Assembly (NCBI RefSeq): GCF_000813005.1 | Contig: NZ_JSYP01000020.1 | Coordinates: 28,583 to 92,582, forward strand | Length of the DNA stretch: 64,000 nucleotides | Direction of reading: 5' to 3' | DNA from: Flavobacterium sp. KMS | GTDB taxonomy: Bacteria > Bacteroidota > Bacteroidia > Flavobacteriales > Flavobacteriaceae | Shown: positions 52,250 to 60,519 of the stretch, one piece after another | How positions within the stretch are numbered: position 1 is the first letter of the stretch | How the letters are laid out: each line of letters opens with the position of its first letter | Made by a program: the position numbers and the translations under genes | Notes under the pieces: generated by a model | What the model was told of the DNA's origin: nothing | Seen by the model: only the letters and a program-made list of their open reading frames with translations | Databases searched by the model: none

Positions 52250-54247
52250 TTAAGGAGTAAACGTAACTTCAATTTTTGTCCCGTTTCCAATTTTTGATTC
52301 AATCTTAAATTTACCTTTTAATGAATTCGTTCTTTCTTTCATATTATTTAAACCAATACCACTTTTTTTATTTTTAATATCAAAACCTACTCCATCATCT
52401 GTAATACTCAGTTTTAAACGATTCTTGTCTGTTTTCTGAATCATTACCTCACATTTTTTTGCATTTGCATGTTTATTAATATTTAAAATAGCCTCTTGAA
52501 TTATACGATATAAGTTTATCTTGTATATATTTTGAATCGCTCCCCATTCAACAGTTTTATCTTTTATATATTTAAATCGGGTACTACTTATATCTTTCTG
52601 ATTTTCGATTAAATTTGACAACAACACATTAAAATCATTTCCTTTAAAAAAAGAACTTCGGCTTAGGTCATGCGATATCGTTCTTATCTCATGCTCTATA
52701 TTTTGTAATTCAAAAATATACTCTTTCCTTTTTTCAACCATTCCTTCGTCCGTTTTAGAATTTAAAAAGCCTAAATTCATTCGAACTCCATAAATTTTGT
52801 TCAATACACCGTCATGTAATTCTTTGGCTATTTTAGCCTTCTCATTCTCTTTGGCAATATCTATTTTTTTATGTTGCTCTATTAATAGCATATACACCTC
52901 ATCATTAGCTTTTTGCTGTCTTTTTAAAAACTGCACTTCTTTGCTTTTATATCTTAAATATCGCACTATAATAATTATTACTAATACTAAAATTAATATC
53001 AACGAAACAATTAAAATGTAAAAGTTACTCTTGGTCAATACTTTATTTTTGTCCTCAAGTCTTGAAGTTTCGTATTCAATTCGGGCATATTTATTATGAG
53101 AGTTTTTTTGAATAGTATTAATGCTATCACTCACTTTTATATATTCGTTTGCATAAAACAAACTATTCTTTAAATCTAATTGAGAGAGTAATCGCAATGA
53201 CGTTAAAACCTCATTACAGTTCTTAATTTTAATTGCTAACTTTTTTGCCTCTTTTAAACTTTGAATTGCTTTTATGGTATCTTTTTGAGTTAAAAAATAC
53301 TCTCCAATACGTATCTTTTTATACAAAATATCCGATTCAATCCCTATAGAATCAACAATTCTTAAAGATTCTAAAAACATGGATTCAACATTATTATACT
53401 CTCCACTTTTCATCTTAGAATAAGCCAGATTGCTCAAAACATTGGCATATAATCTAGGCCACTTTTTTTTCAAATCTTCAGAAAGTAAATCTTGTAATGC
53501 TTTTATAGACTCAGAGAATTCACCTTTTAAATCATATAAATTGCAAATGTTAATAGTAGAGGTTACATTAAAATTATTTATTTCGTCTTTATCATTATTA
53601 TGGGTTTTCATTTTTTCTAACTCACCCAATGCTAACCTGTGATACAGCAATGCCCCATCATAATTAACTAATTTCTCTAAGCAATTCCCCATCAAAGTAT
53701 TGCAAGCATAGATTAAAGAATAATCTTTAGATTTTTTTAAATACCGTAATGCCTTAGAAACTTCGGCTTCGCATTCTATATAATTCCCATCATAAAATAA
53801 AACGTAGGCTTTATTAAATAACATTCTGCCAACATTATCATAGTCATGAATTTTTGTATATACTTTTTGAGCCTGCAGATAATAGAAATAAGCGCTATCT
53901 TTTTTAGAATTTTCATAGCAATCACCTACATAATACAATGACTTCGCTATTCTCACACTATCATTAGAATCTTTTGATAATTGTAAAGATTTTAGACTAG
54001 CATGCAACGATTTTTTAGGTTCATTGATATAGTAATATTCAGCGGCAATCTTTAAATATAAATCTCTTACAAGGGAGTCATTATTTTTAGATTTTAATGA
54101 CTCAGCTATCGAGTCCAGATATTTCTCCTTTTTGATTCCGGATAAACTATCAATATGACTTTTGTCAAATAAAATCGTTGTATCTTCTTTACAGGAAAAA
54201 AGAAAAAACATTAAAAACAAACAAATATTTTTCGTAGGAATAATCAA
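52250..54247 (-). CDS. TPR-containing sensor histidine kinase (HisKA_3/NarX-DesK type)
   Basis: The protein has 665 residues. The N-terminus has a lipoprotein-like signal ending LFSC near residue 19. A periplasmic region of tetratricopeptide-like helices (about 60-380) follows, then one membrane segment (about 407-430), a coiled linker, the dimerisation/phosphoacceptor box AKELHDGV with His478, and an HATPase domain with the N box (EAILNINKHA) and G box (DDGVGFD) up to the C-terminus. This architecture is common in Bacteroidetes and pairs with NarL/LuxR-type regulators, one of which is encoded divergently at 54709. The kinase lies just upstream of the PKS operon in the same direction, and the two may share a control region. 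The signal sensed is unknown. Confidence 0.93.
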   Translation of the reverse strand: MIIPTKNICLFLMFFLFSCKEDTTILFDKSHIDSLSGIKKEKYLDSIAESLKSKNNDSLVRDLYLKIAAEYYYINEPKKSLHASLKSLQLSKDSNDSVRIAKSLYYVGDCYENSKKDSAYFYYLQAQKVYTKIHDYDNVGRMLFNKAYVLFYDGNYIECEAEVSKALRYLKKSKDYSLIYACNTLMGNCLEKLVNYDGALLYHRLALGELEKMKTHNNDKDEINNFNVTSTINICNLYDLKGEFSESIKALQDLLSEDLKKKWPRLYANVLSNLAYSKMKSGEYNNVESMFLESLRIVDSIGIESDILYKKIRIGEYFLTQKDTIKAIQSLKEAKKLAIKIKNCNEVLTSLRLLSQLDLKNSLFYANEYIKVSDSINTIQKNSHNKYARIEYETSRLEDKNKVLTKSNFYILIVSLILILVLVIIIIVRYLRYKSKEVQFLKRQQKANDEVYMLLIEQHKKIDIAKENEKAKIAKELHDGVLNKIYGVRMNLGFLNSKTDEGMVEKRKEYIFELQNIEHEIRTISHDLSRSSFFKGNDFNVLLSNLIENQKDISSTRFKYIKDKTVEWGAIQNIYKINLYRIIQEAILNINKHANAKKCEVMIQKTDKNRLKLSITDDGVGFDIKNKKSGIGLNNMKERTNSLKGKFKIESKIGNGTKIEVTFTP

Positions 54248-54270
54248 AGTGTAATTATTAATTTACGACT

Positions 54271-54278
54271 TCAAATAT
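54271..54278 (-). promoter_or_regulatory. Candidate promoter -7 box of the sensor kinase gene
   Basis: On the minus strand the sequence is TATATTTG, a match to the Bacteroidetes TAnnTTTG element, about 24 nt before the kinase ATG. A 12-bp palindrome TTATTGCAATAA (54281-54292) lies just upstream. No clear -33 TTG is seen. Confidence 0.4.
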
Positions 54279-54293
54279 AGTTTATTGCAATAA

Positions 54294-54330
54294 AGAAGAC
54301 TATGTAATTAACAATAATTCACATAGTCTT
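54294..54330 (-). terminator. Intrinsic terminator of the small lipoprotein gene
   Basis: An 11-bp perfect stem, GAAGACTATGT with ACATAGTCTTC, encloses a 15-nt AT-rich loop. It lies 27 nt after the stop of the lipoprotein gene. Short T-runs on both sides would let it work in both directions. Confidence 0.7.
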
Positions 54331-54357
54331 CCTTTTAAATAATTACAGAATCAAAAG

Positions 54358-54597
54358 TTATCTTTTTGATGGTTTCGGATTACTTGGATCTCCTTCACTA
54401 GGATTCTCTTTAATATAAAAAAACACATTAATTGAATCCTTTCTTTTTTCATTTACTTGCGTTTTTAAACTTGCGTCTGGTACAATTTGAGAACTATTGC
54501 TTTTAACTTCTGAAACTTCATAAACATCATCATTAGAACATGAATAAGTCAACCCTAAGATCAAAACAAGCCCTACAATACTTAATTTACTTTTCAT
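54358..54597 (-). CDS. small putative lipoprotein, unknown function
   Basis: The protein has 79 residues. A signal sequence ends in the lipobox LTYSC (Cys20), followed by SNDD, the acidic stretch that often directs Bacteroidetes lipoproteins to the surface. The mature part of about 59 residues is polar, has no cysteine and ends in proline- and lysine-rich sequence. No family is recognised. It lies between the sensor kinase and the divergent response regulator and has its own terminator. It could be an accessory or ligand-side partner of the kinase, but only position supports this. Confidence 0.75.
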   Translation of the reverse strand: MKSKLSIVGLVLILGLTYSCSNDDVYEVSEVKSNSSQIVPDASLKTQVNEKRKDSINVFFYIKENPSEGDPSNPKPSKR

Positions 54598-54660
54598 AAT
54601 AATTTAATTTAAATTAATGATCATTTAAAGCAAAAAAACACCTTCAGCTTGTTCTAATTG

Positions 54661-54681
54661 TACGGTATATCCGTAATATTT
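54661..54681 (+). promoter_or_regulatory. Candidate response-regulator box before the regulator gene
   Basis: TACGG-N5-CCGTA (54661-54675) is an interrupted palindrome. Its right arm continues as TCCGTAATATTT (54670-54681), 11 of 12 bases identical to the TCCGTAATTTTT core repeated twice upstream of PKS1. It lies immediately upstream of a TAnnTTTG box, at the place of the missing -33 element, as for an activator-dependent promoter. Confidence 0.5.
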
Positions 54682-54684
54682 GAG

Positions 54685-54692
54685 TAATTTTG
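54685..54692 (+). promoter_or_regulatory. Candidate promoter -7 box of the response regulator gene
   Basis: TAATTTTG matches TAnnTTTG and lies 16 nt before the ATG, which implies a very short leader. There is no TTG at the expected -33 spacing. The palindrome described at 54661 occupies that place. Confidence 0.4.
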
Positions 54693-54708
54693 ATACAAAT
54701 TTGACAAA

Positions 54709-55383
54709 ATGAATACGAGTCTTACTATTTTGATAGTCGATGATCACCCTATGACAGTTGATAGCTATATAAACCTGTTATCCGGTAATGATTTTCAAAA
54801 AAATGAACCCACTTTTATAAAGAGTTATAATTGTGAAGAAGCTTACAACAAAATAATTTTTCAACTAAAACAAAACGTAAATATTGATTTTGCTTTATTA
54901 GATATTAGTCTTCCTCCTTATAAAGAATTTAATATTGATAGTGGTATTGATTTGGCAATACTCATTAGAGAAAAATTTCCAAATTGTAAAATAGTTCTTC
55001 TTACAATGCATAGCGAACCCTTAACTGTAGATAAAATTATTAAGGGAATAAAACCAGAAGGATTCATATCAAAAAGCGACATTGATTTTGAATCATTCCC
55101 AAGTATTTGTAAAAAAATCATTGAGGGAGAAATATTCCTAAGTAATAGTATAATAAAGTCTCAAAGAAAATTATTCAAAAAAAATATAAATTGGGATAAT
55201 CATGACAATCAAATTTTAATCTTAATTTCTCAAGGGGTCAAAACCGTTAATCTTCCAGATTATATTCCCCTTTCTATGAGTGCTATCGAAAAAAGAAAAG
55301 CAAACATAAAAGACCAACTTTTAAAAGGAAAAGGAAGTGATAAAGATCTAATCGAGAAAGCTAAAAAATTAGGATTATTATAA
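54709..55383 (+). CDS. LuxR/NarL-family DNA-binding response regulator
   Basis: The protein has 224 residues. The receiver domain (1-135) has the acidic pair D11-D12, phosphoacceptor D65 (ALLDISLPP), T99 and K122. The C-terminal part (about 155-210) has a LuxR-like helix-turn-helix outline: DNQILILISQGVKT, then LSMSAIEKRKANIKDQL. That part is weaker than a textbook LuxR helix but has the right length and place. It is transcribed away from the sensor kinase and is its likely partner. The motif shared between its own promoter and the PKS1 upstream region makes it the best candidate regulator of the polyketide operon. That target assignment is inference. Confidence 0.9.
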   Translation: MNTSLTILIVDDHPMTVDSYINLLSGNDFQKNEPTFIKSYNCEEAYNKIIFQLKQNVNIDFALLDISLPPYKEFNIDSGIDLAILIREKFPNCKIVLLTMHSEPLTVDKIIKGIKPEGFISKSDIDFESFPSICKKIIEGEIFLSNSIIKSQRKLFKKNINWDNHDNQILILISQGVKTVNLPDYIPLSMSAIEKRKANIKDQLLKGKGSDKDLIEKAKKLGLL

Positions 55384-55566
55384 CTTAAAAAAATGGAGTT
55401 GCTCACTAATTTGCTACAAAAAGTTAAGGCTGTCTATCATTACGATTTATTATCAATAAATTTTGATAGAAACTCATACATACAAAACTCTTCCGTTGTT
55501 TTCATCTTACATTTATTAACACATCAATTATCAATGCTTAATTTAGAAATATTCAAAGCTATAGAA

Positions 55567-55604
55567 TAAAAAAAATCGGAACACGATTACTCCTGCTCCG
55601 ATTT
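55567..55604 (-). terminator. Intrinsic terminator after the phosphatase gene
   Basis: An 8-bp stem AAATCGGA/TCCGATTT with a 16-nt loop lies 58 nt past the stop of the minus-strand phosphatase gene. On that strand it is followed by a run of T residues. The stretch 55384-55566 has no other visible feature. Confidence 0.75.
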
Positions 55605-55661
55605 AATTCACTTAATTTTTGAAACTTCTGAAAAAACTTCAATCATTATCGAATGAGATTT

Positions 55662-57413
55662 CTATGCTATGGTATATTTTTTTTCTGTTACAGTATTCGT
55701 AGTTTCACTTGTTACACTATCTACAAATCGCCATTCAGCTTCAGAAACAGATGACGTAAATTTAAGATATGTGTATCCTCGTTTATACAAATTTGCATAT
55801 TCTAAATCATCTATCAGCACTGTAAATGCCTGTGCTAATTCTATCGCCTTTTTAGGGTCGGATGTAATTCCAAGATAAGCTTCCAATCCTGGCGATGAAA
55901 CAGAACTGCACGCTATTTCAGTTCCTATAAATTTTCCTTGCATATCGGTAAGTTTACCCATCCAGGCATTATGAGTATCTCCAGCTAAAACCACAACATT
56001 TTTTCCAGAAAGCATCGCATACAATTGTTCTCTTTCTACAAAATAACCATCCCAGGCATCCAAATTATATGGCAAAGTTGTCGTAACTCTCGCAATTTCC
56101 TGAGCAGTTAAAGAAGGATCACTTTGTTTATATCTCATTTTAATAACAACAAGTTCAGAGATTGCACTAATAAGAGCCTGCATAGTCGCTGGCTGTGCAC
56201 TTCCAAAATGATCCACTTCTGCTAAAACTTGATTCAAAAGCAGCAACAGCTCTGCAGGAATCATCATTTTTGTCATTAAGATCTGTTGGCCCAATACTTT
56301 CCACTTAGCAGTATCTACATTGATCTGTGATCCCAGCCAAGTCATTTGTTCGCTTCCAATTAATCTTCTGCTGGTACTTAACAGATCTGTTTTAAATTTT
56401 GTCTGATCAAAATTTCCGCCATTATCAATATAATCTGAATAACTCATCTGCTTATCTCTCGCAATAACTCTAGTATCCATCATATAAAGAGAAAGAATAT
56501 TACCGAAATTAAAACTTCTGTAAATTCTAAGATCTTTTCCTGTTTTAAGCGGAATATATTCACTGTAGGCTTGAAAAGCTGCCATTTTTCTCATCTGAAA
56601 ATCCCCTTCGGCAGGCTGATGATTTTCTGCACCGGTTTTATAGGTATCATTAGCAAACTCATGGTCATCCCAGACACATATAAAAGGTTTTTTCTGATGA
56701 AGCAACTGAAGATTTTTATCCCCTCTATATTGTCTGTAACGCTCTCTGTAATCACTGAGACCTATAATCTCCCTGGCGGGTTTATGTTCTCTACCCAGTG
56801 GGTTTGTAAAAGGATTTGTTCCATACTGTCCTGGCGCATATTCGTAAATATAATCTCCAAGATGTACCACTACATCAGCATCTGAAGAAGCAATCGCTCC
56901 ATATACATTAAAAAGTCCAGCTGGAAAATTAGAACAGGAAACAACAGCCATTTTTACATCATTTACAAGATCTGTTTTAGATGGCAGCGTACGCGTTTCT
57001 CCGATAACAGTTACCTGTTTAGTTTTGGCATTATAAAATCTATAATAATATTTTGTATTGGAAGAAATATTCTGAACATCTACCGCTATTGTAAAATCAT
57101 TTATAGAAGATGCTCCGGCCTGCCCTTTTCTTGTTATTTCAGAAAATGCAACATCCTTACTTAGCTCCCAGGTAATTTCAGCGTCTGAACCTATTGAATA
57201 TCTTGTCCAGATAATCACTCCTGTTTCAGTCGGGTCAAAACTGGCTACTCCTGTCTCAAACCCTTCATTTTTCATTCCGTCTGGCGCACCGCTATTATCG
57301 GTTTTATCATCGTCACTACAGCTTTCAATAAGTGGAGCGATAAAAACTCCTCCGGCGGCCAATAAAGAATTTCTAAGAAACCTTCTTCTGCTTAAATCAT
57401 TGTTGTTTTCCAT
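55662..57413 (-). CDS. phoD: PhoD-like alkaline phosphatase/phosphodiesterase, Tat-exported
   Basis: The protein has 583 residues. The N-terminus carries a twin-arginine signal (SRRRFLRNSLLAAGG, residues 8-22), with a cysteine in IESCSDDD that may be lipidated. A PhoD N-terminal domain with VIIWTRYS follows (about 45-145). The metallophosphatase domain shows VVSCSNFP, HLGDYIYEY, VWDDHEFANDTY and VLAGDTHNAW, the usual metal-ligand blocks. The enzyme should cleave phosphate mono- or diesters outside the cytoplasm after folding with its metals. It stands alone with its own terminator and shows no link to the polyketide operon. I saw no Pho-box-like site. Confidence 0.93.
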   Translation of the reverse strand: MENNNDLSRRRFLRNSLLAAGGVFIAPLIESCSDDDKTDNSGAPDGMKNEGFETGVASFDPTETGVIIWTRYSIGSDAEITWELSKDVAFSEITRKGQAGASSINDFTIAVDVQNISSNTKYYYRFYNAKTKQVTVIGETRTLPSKTDLVNDVKMAVVSCSNFPAGLFNVYGAIASSDADVVVHLGDYIYEYAPGQYGTNPFTNPLGREHKPAREIIGLSDYRERYRQYRGDKNLQLLHQKKPFICVWDDHEFANDTYKTGAENHQPAEGDFQMRKMAAFQAYSEYIPLKTGKDLRIYRSFNFGNILSLYMMDTRVIARDKQMSYSDYIDNGGNFDQTKFKTDLLSTSRRLIGSEQMTWLGSQINVDTAKWKVLGQQILMTKMMIPAELLLLLNQVLAEVDHFGSAQPATMQALISAISELVVIKMRYKQSDPSLTAQEIARVTTTLPYNLDAWDGYFVEREQLYAMLSGKNVVVLAGDTHNAWMGKLTDMQGKFIGTEIACSSVSSPGLEAYLGITSDPKKAIELAQAFTVLIDDLEYANLYKRGYTYLKFTSSVSEAEWRFVDSVTSETTNTVTEKKYTIA

Positions 57414-57609
57414 AAAAAAATTTTTATATCAAAAAAACAATGTAATATTAAAACAGAGGTTATGGTACTTTTAAAATTACCTTACATTACTATTAACAAT
57501 CCATTTACTATAATAAATTATTGATCTGTTTAAGAACTTTAAACTGGGACTTGTACCTTTTTTACACTATTAAAGTCTCCTCTTTTTTCTTGTATAAAAA
57601 TTCCGTCAT

Positions 57610-58329
57610 TTAAAACAATATCGAAAAGCCTTTAGTATATTTTGTAAACAAATCGATTGCAATCAGGATGATCATTAAGAAAATAAGAACTAGTATATAG
57701 GTAATTATTTGAGCTTTTTTATTGAATTCAAAAGTGGCGGGATTTATAAAATAATCAGCATAGACGGCCTGAGAAATTTTTATATGTGGGGAAAATAAAG
57801 TAACGCCCTGTAGAAAATGTCCAATTAGATGATATTTATTTTTCGGGATATAGGTCATTCCATTCTCAGGTTTAGAAAAATCAATGGGAATCTGTTTGCC
57901 TTCTTTAAAACCGAAAATATATCCCGGAGAATATTTTGTTCCAATTTTTCTATCGATATCACTCACATAAGCTTCTCTGCTCCTTTCAAGCTCCTTGTAT
58001 AAAACACTCTGGATAATGCCATTGTATTGGTGATGATGTATACCATATTGATCTACAGAAATGAGGATGATTTTTTTAAGTTTTTGACGCTTGTAGTTCT
58101 TGCAAAGAGCCCAGATACCCCAAAGAAGTATGGAGAAGTATATTAGATCGAAGATCATCTCGCCGATAGATAAGCGGCTATTATGCTCCAGCTGAATACT
58201 CAAAGGAAGTCCTATAAATAAACAAAGCATTGCGATACACAAAAGTCCGAACAGTATATACACAAAAATAGTAGCAGTTAAATTACGTTCAGAAGTTACT
58301 TCAGGAAAATTTTCTTTGTTATAAATCAT
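57610..58329 (-). CDS. hypothetical membrane protein, three predicted transmembrane segments
   Basis: The protein has 239 residues. Hydrophobic segments lie at about 20-42, 57-76 and 206-228. Between the second and third is a soluble region of about 130 residues with HHHQYNG, KEGKQIPIDF and HLIGHFLQGVTLF. The short N-terminus lacks a cleavable signal. No family is recognised. It lies between the phosphatase and a gene-free region, with no close operon partner. The even coding composition and full-length frame support a real gene. Confidence 0.7.
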   Translation of the reverse strand: MIYNKENFPEVTSERNLTATIFVYILFGLLCIAMLCLFIGLPLSIQLEHNSRLSIGEMIFDLIYFSILLWGIWALCKNYKRQKLKKIILISVDQYGIHHHQYNGIIQSVLYKELERSREAYVSDIDRKIGTKYSPGYIFGFKEGKQIPIDFSKPENGMTYIPKNKYHLIGHFLQGVTLFSPHIKISQAVYADYFINPATFEFNKKAQIITYILVLIFLMIILIAIDLFTKYTKGFSILF

Positions 58330-59086
58330 TAACTACTTATTATTTAAAAACATCATTCAAATCAGGCATCGCTCTTTTCCTAAGTTTGTTTTACTACATC
58401 AAACCAGTAAAATCCGATATGCTCTTTGTGTCCCAAGCGAATTCTATATTGTTGCAGTTAAAAAGACAAAACCTCTTTAGGTAAGCTAACTATGAGTTTC
58501 TATGTTAACATATACGTTTTCTTGAGCTCAGGGGTTTGTTCTAAAACATTTCCGGGATCAAAAATCTAAAAGCGTATATTCTAATTCTGTTGAGTTACCA
58601 TACAAATCTACTAAATTTGGAACTTCATAGATCAAATTATTTTTATCAAAGCAATAATTAAACACTTAGGTATTTAGTATCCTTTTCGATTTATCAAGAA
58701 ATTAATTAATTTTGATTATAAATAAAAAACGAATTACAACATTCATTTTAAAAAAGTTAAACTATAAATTCAACTGAAAAATGTTGATGGAATTATCATA
58801 TTAACTTTTATGGCAGAATCGTGACGCCTTAAATGCACAAAGAACACCACCTAAGCAACAATAAATACATTAGAGGCTCAAAGAAGTCTTTCATATAATT
58901 CTCCCTTTATTACTATCGAATTTAATATGTTAATTTACCATATACAAATACCAAATGACTCAAACTTAAAATAGTGAGCAACATTTTTACTTTGTCTAGA
59001 TTCTATTCTATAGTTAATTTTCGAATCAACACTTTAAAATCATGCACTATTCATATTGTAAAGCAATTAGAATAGCGACATTCAAT
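58330..59086. other. Gene-free region
   Basis: About 750 nt, very AT-rich, with stops in all frames. I find no convincing gene, RNA or repeat. It may hold a decayed gene or a small RNA, but nothing in the sequence supports either. Confidence 0.5.
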
Positions 59087-59124
59087 AAAAAAAGAGGCTG
59101 CTTCACAAGTTATGAAACAGCCTC
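59087..59124 (-). terminator. Intrinsic terminator after the HEIGH metalloprotease gene
   Basis: A stem of about 12 bp, GAGGCTGCTTCA/TGAAACAGCCTC with one mismatch, has a 7-nt loop. On the minus strand a run of seven T residues follows. It lies 34 nt past the protease stop. Confidence 0.88.
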
Positions 59125-59158
59125 CTAATATTTTGTAAAGAGAACTCTAATTCAATTT

Positions 59159-59989
59159 CTAATATAAATAATTCAGAGCTGTAACATCATTAGAATTAAA
59201 AGCTCCTGTCTCACTTGAACTAAAACATGCTCTCATATAAGAAGTTGCATCATATCCTGAAGGTGTTCCTGGGATCAAAATTGCACCCACACCAGCAGTA
59301 CCTTCGTTTGAATTCTGTCCACAACTTTGACGGCTGAACCAATCTGTATGACGTAAACCAATACAATGGCCGATTTCGTGTGCAGCAACGTGTGCATTTA
59401 CACCTGTTGAATACGTATCTAACCCAGAATATAATGTAACTGAATTATAAGGATTTCCACCTGAAGGGAAACCTGCTACTCCACCTGCAGATCCGGTTTG
59501 TCTTCTTACAACAATGTTTGCACCTGAAGTACTTGAACTAAAAGTTAGAGTAAATTTAATAGTCAATCCTAAATTATTATATCTGTTTACTGCTGCTTGC
59601 AATCCTGCACGCATATTTGTACTTAAAGCTGTTGTACCAGTCCCTGATAATCCAACAATTTTGATAGTTTTTGGAGTAGATACTAAATTAGTAGTACGGT
59701 ATTGTTCTGTGGTAATACCTCCATGAAGATCCATTTTGTTTAATTGATCTTCCGACATTACAATACATCCTTCTATAAGAAACGCATCCTCAGTGGTACC
59801 ATCTAACTTAGTGTTTTTAATCACTTGAACATCTGTGGAATTTAATGAAAGGGATCTAATTTTATTTAACACCTCTGGCGTTACTTTAAGAGATCCTTGA
59901 TTTGATTGATCTGTCTCGTCTTCTTTGTTGCAAGATAACAGCGTTAACGCTATAAATGACAAGGCTAAAATTGATTTAATTTTTTTCAT
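59159..59989 (-). CDS. secreted zinc metalloprotease lipoprotein, HEIGH (M57-like) type
   Basis: The protein has 276 residues. The signal MKKIKSILALSFIALTLLSC ends in a lipobox at Cys20, followed by NKEDETD, an acidic stretch compatible with surface export. The catalytic zinc motif HEIGHCIGLRH starts at His204. This HExxHxxGxxH pattern with the HEIGH core is that of the dual-action HEIGH (M57-like) peptidases. The Met-turn residue is probably the Met of SYMRA near residue 253. A prodomain-like segment (about 25-110) precedes the catalytic part. It is a single gene with its own terminator and a promoter-like box at 60063. A digestive or surface-processing role is likely. Confidence 0.9.
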   Translation of the reverse strand: MKKIKSILALSFIALTLLSCNKEDETDQSNQGSLKVTPEVLNKIRSLSLNSTDVQVIKNTKLDGTTEDAFLIEGCIVMSEDQLNKMDLHGGITTEQYRTTNLVSTPKTIKIVGLSGTGTTALSTNMRAGLQAAVNRYNNLGLTIKFTLTFSSSTSGANIVVRRQTGSAGGVAGFPSGGNPYNSVTLYSGLDTYSTGVNAHVAAHEIGHCIGLRHTDWFSRQSCGQNSNEGTAGVGAILIPGTPSGYDATSYMRACFSSSETGAFNSNDVTALNYLY

Positions 59990-60062
59990 AATAGGTTTTT
60001 TGGGGTTGTTAATAATAAATTGGTAAATAGGGGCTTTACAAAATATTAGTAATATTTATAAT

Positions 60063-60070
60063 CAAATTTA
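60063..60070 (-). promoter_or_regulatory. Candidate promoter -7 box of the metalloprotease gene
   Basis: On the minus strand the sequence is TAAATTTG, matching TAnnTTTG, about 74 nt before the ATG. No clear -33 TTG is seen at the usual distance. Confidence 0.35.
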
Positions 60071-60114
60071 TATAATTTTTAATCTTAAAATACTGATAAA
60101 ACAATTATTTAACA

Positions 60115-60137
60115 AATTTAACATTTTTTGTTAAATT
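60115..60137. repeat. Short perfect hairpin between two divergent protease genes
   Basis: A 9-bp stem AATTTAACA/TGTTAAATT with a 5-nt T loop. It lies in the 530-nt spacer between the metalloprotease and the subtilase. It could be an operator or a transcript structure. The rest of the spacer holds only the two promoter-like boxes listed. Confidence 0.4.
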
Positions 60138-60396
60138 ATTTCAATCGGATTGTTTGGTAATAATTATCCGATTATTAATAGAAGCCCTGTAAAATCAATA
60201 ATTAAATACAAATCAAGTGGTTACACACAATAATACTATTCAGATATCTTATTTTGATTAACATGTGTAAAAAAAATACTATACAATTTTACATTACATT
60301 TAGACGAACAGAGTTATAAAAAGAGAATATTATTCGTATAGATTTTGAAGTTTTAGAATGAAATAAAAACTAATATTTTTTTTTCAAATAATTTAA

Positions 60397-60404
60397 TAAC
60401 TTTG
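60397..60404 (+). promoter_or_regulatory. Candidate promoter -7 box of the subtilase gene
   Basis: TAACTTTG matches the Bacteroidetes TAnnTTTG element. It lies 115 nt before the ATG, with a T-rich stretch in place of a clear -33 TTG. Confidence 0.45.
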
Positions 60405-60519
60405 ATTTACCTACAACGGATAAACATTTCAGATAGAAATCATTAAGTACAAATTTCATCTTTGATTTATCTAAATTCATTAATAAAAATGTTTAAAATT
60501 GCCCCAACATCTACTGTAA

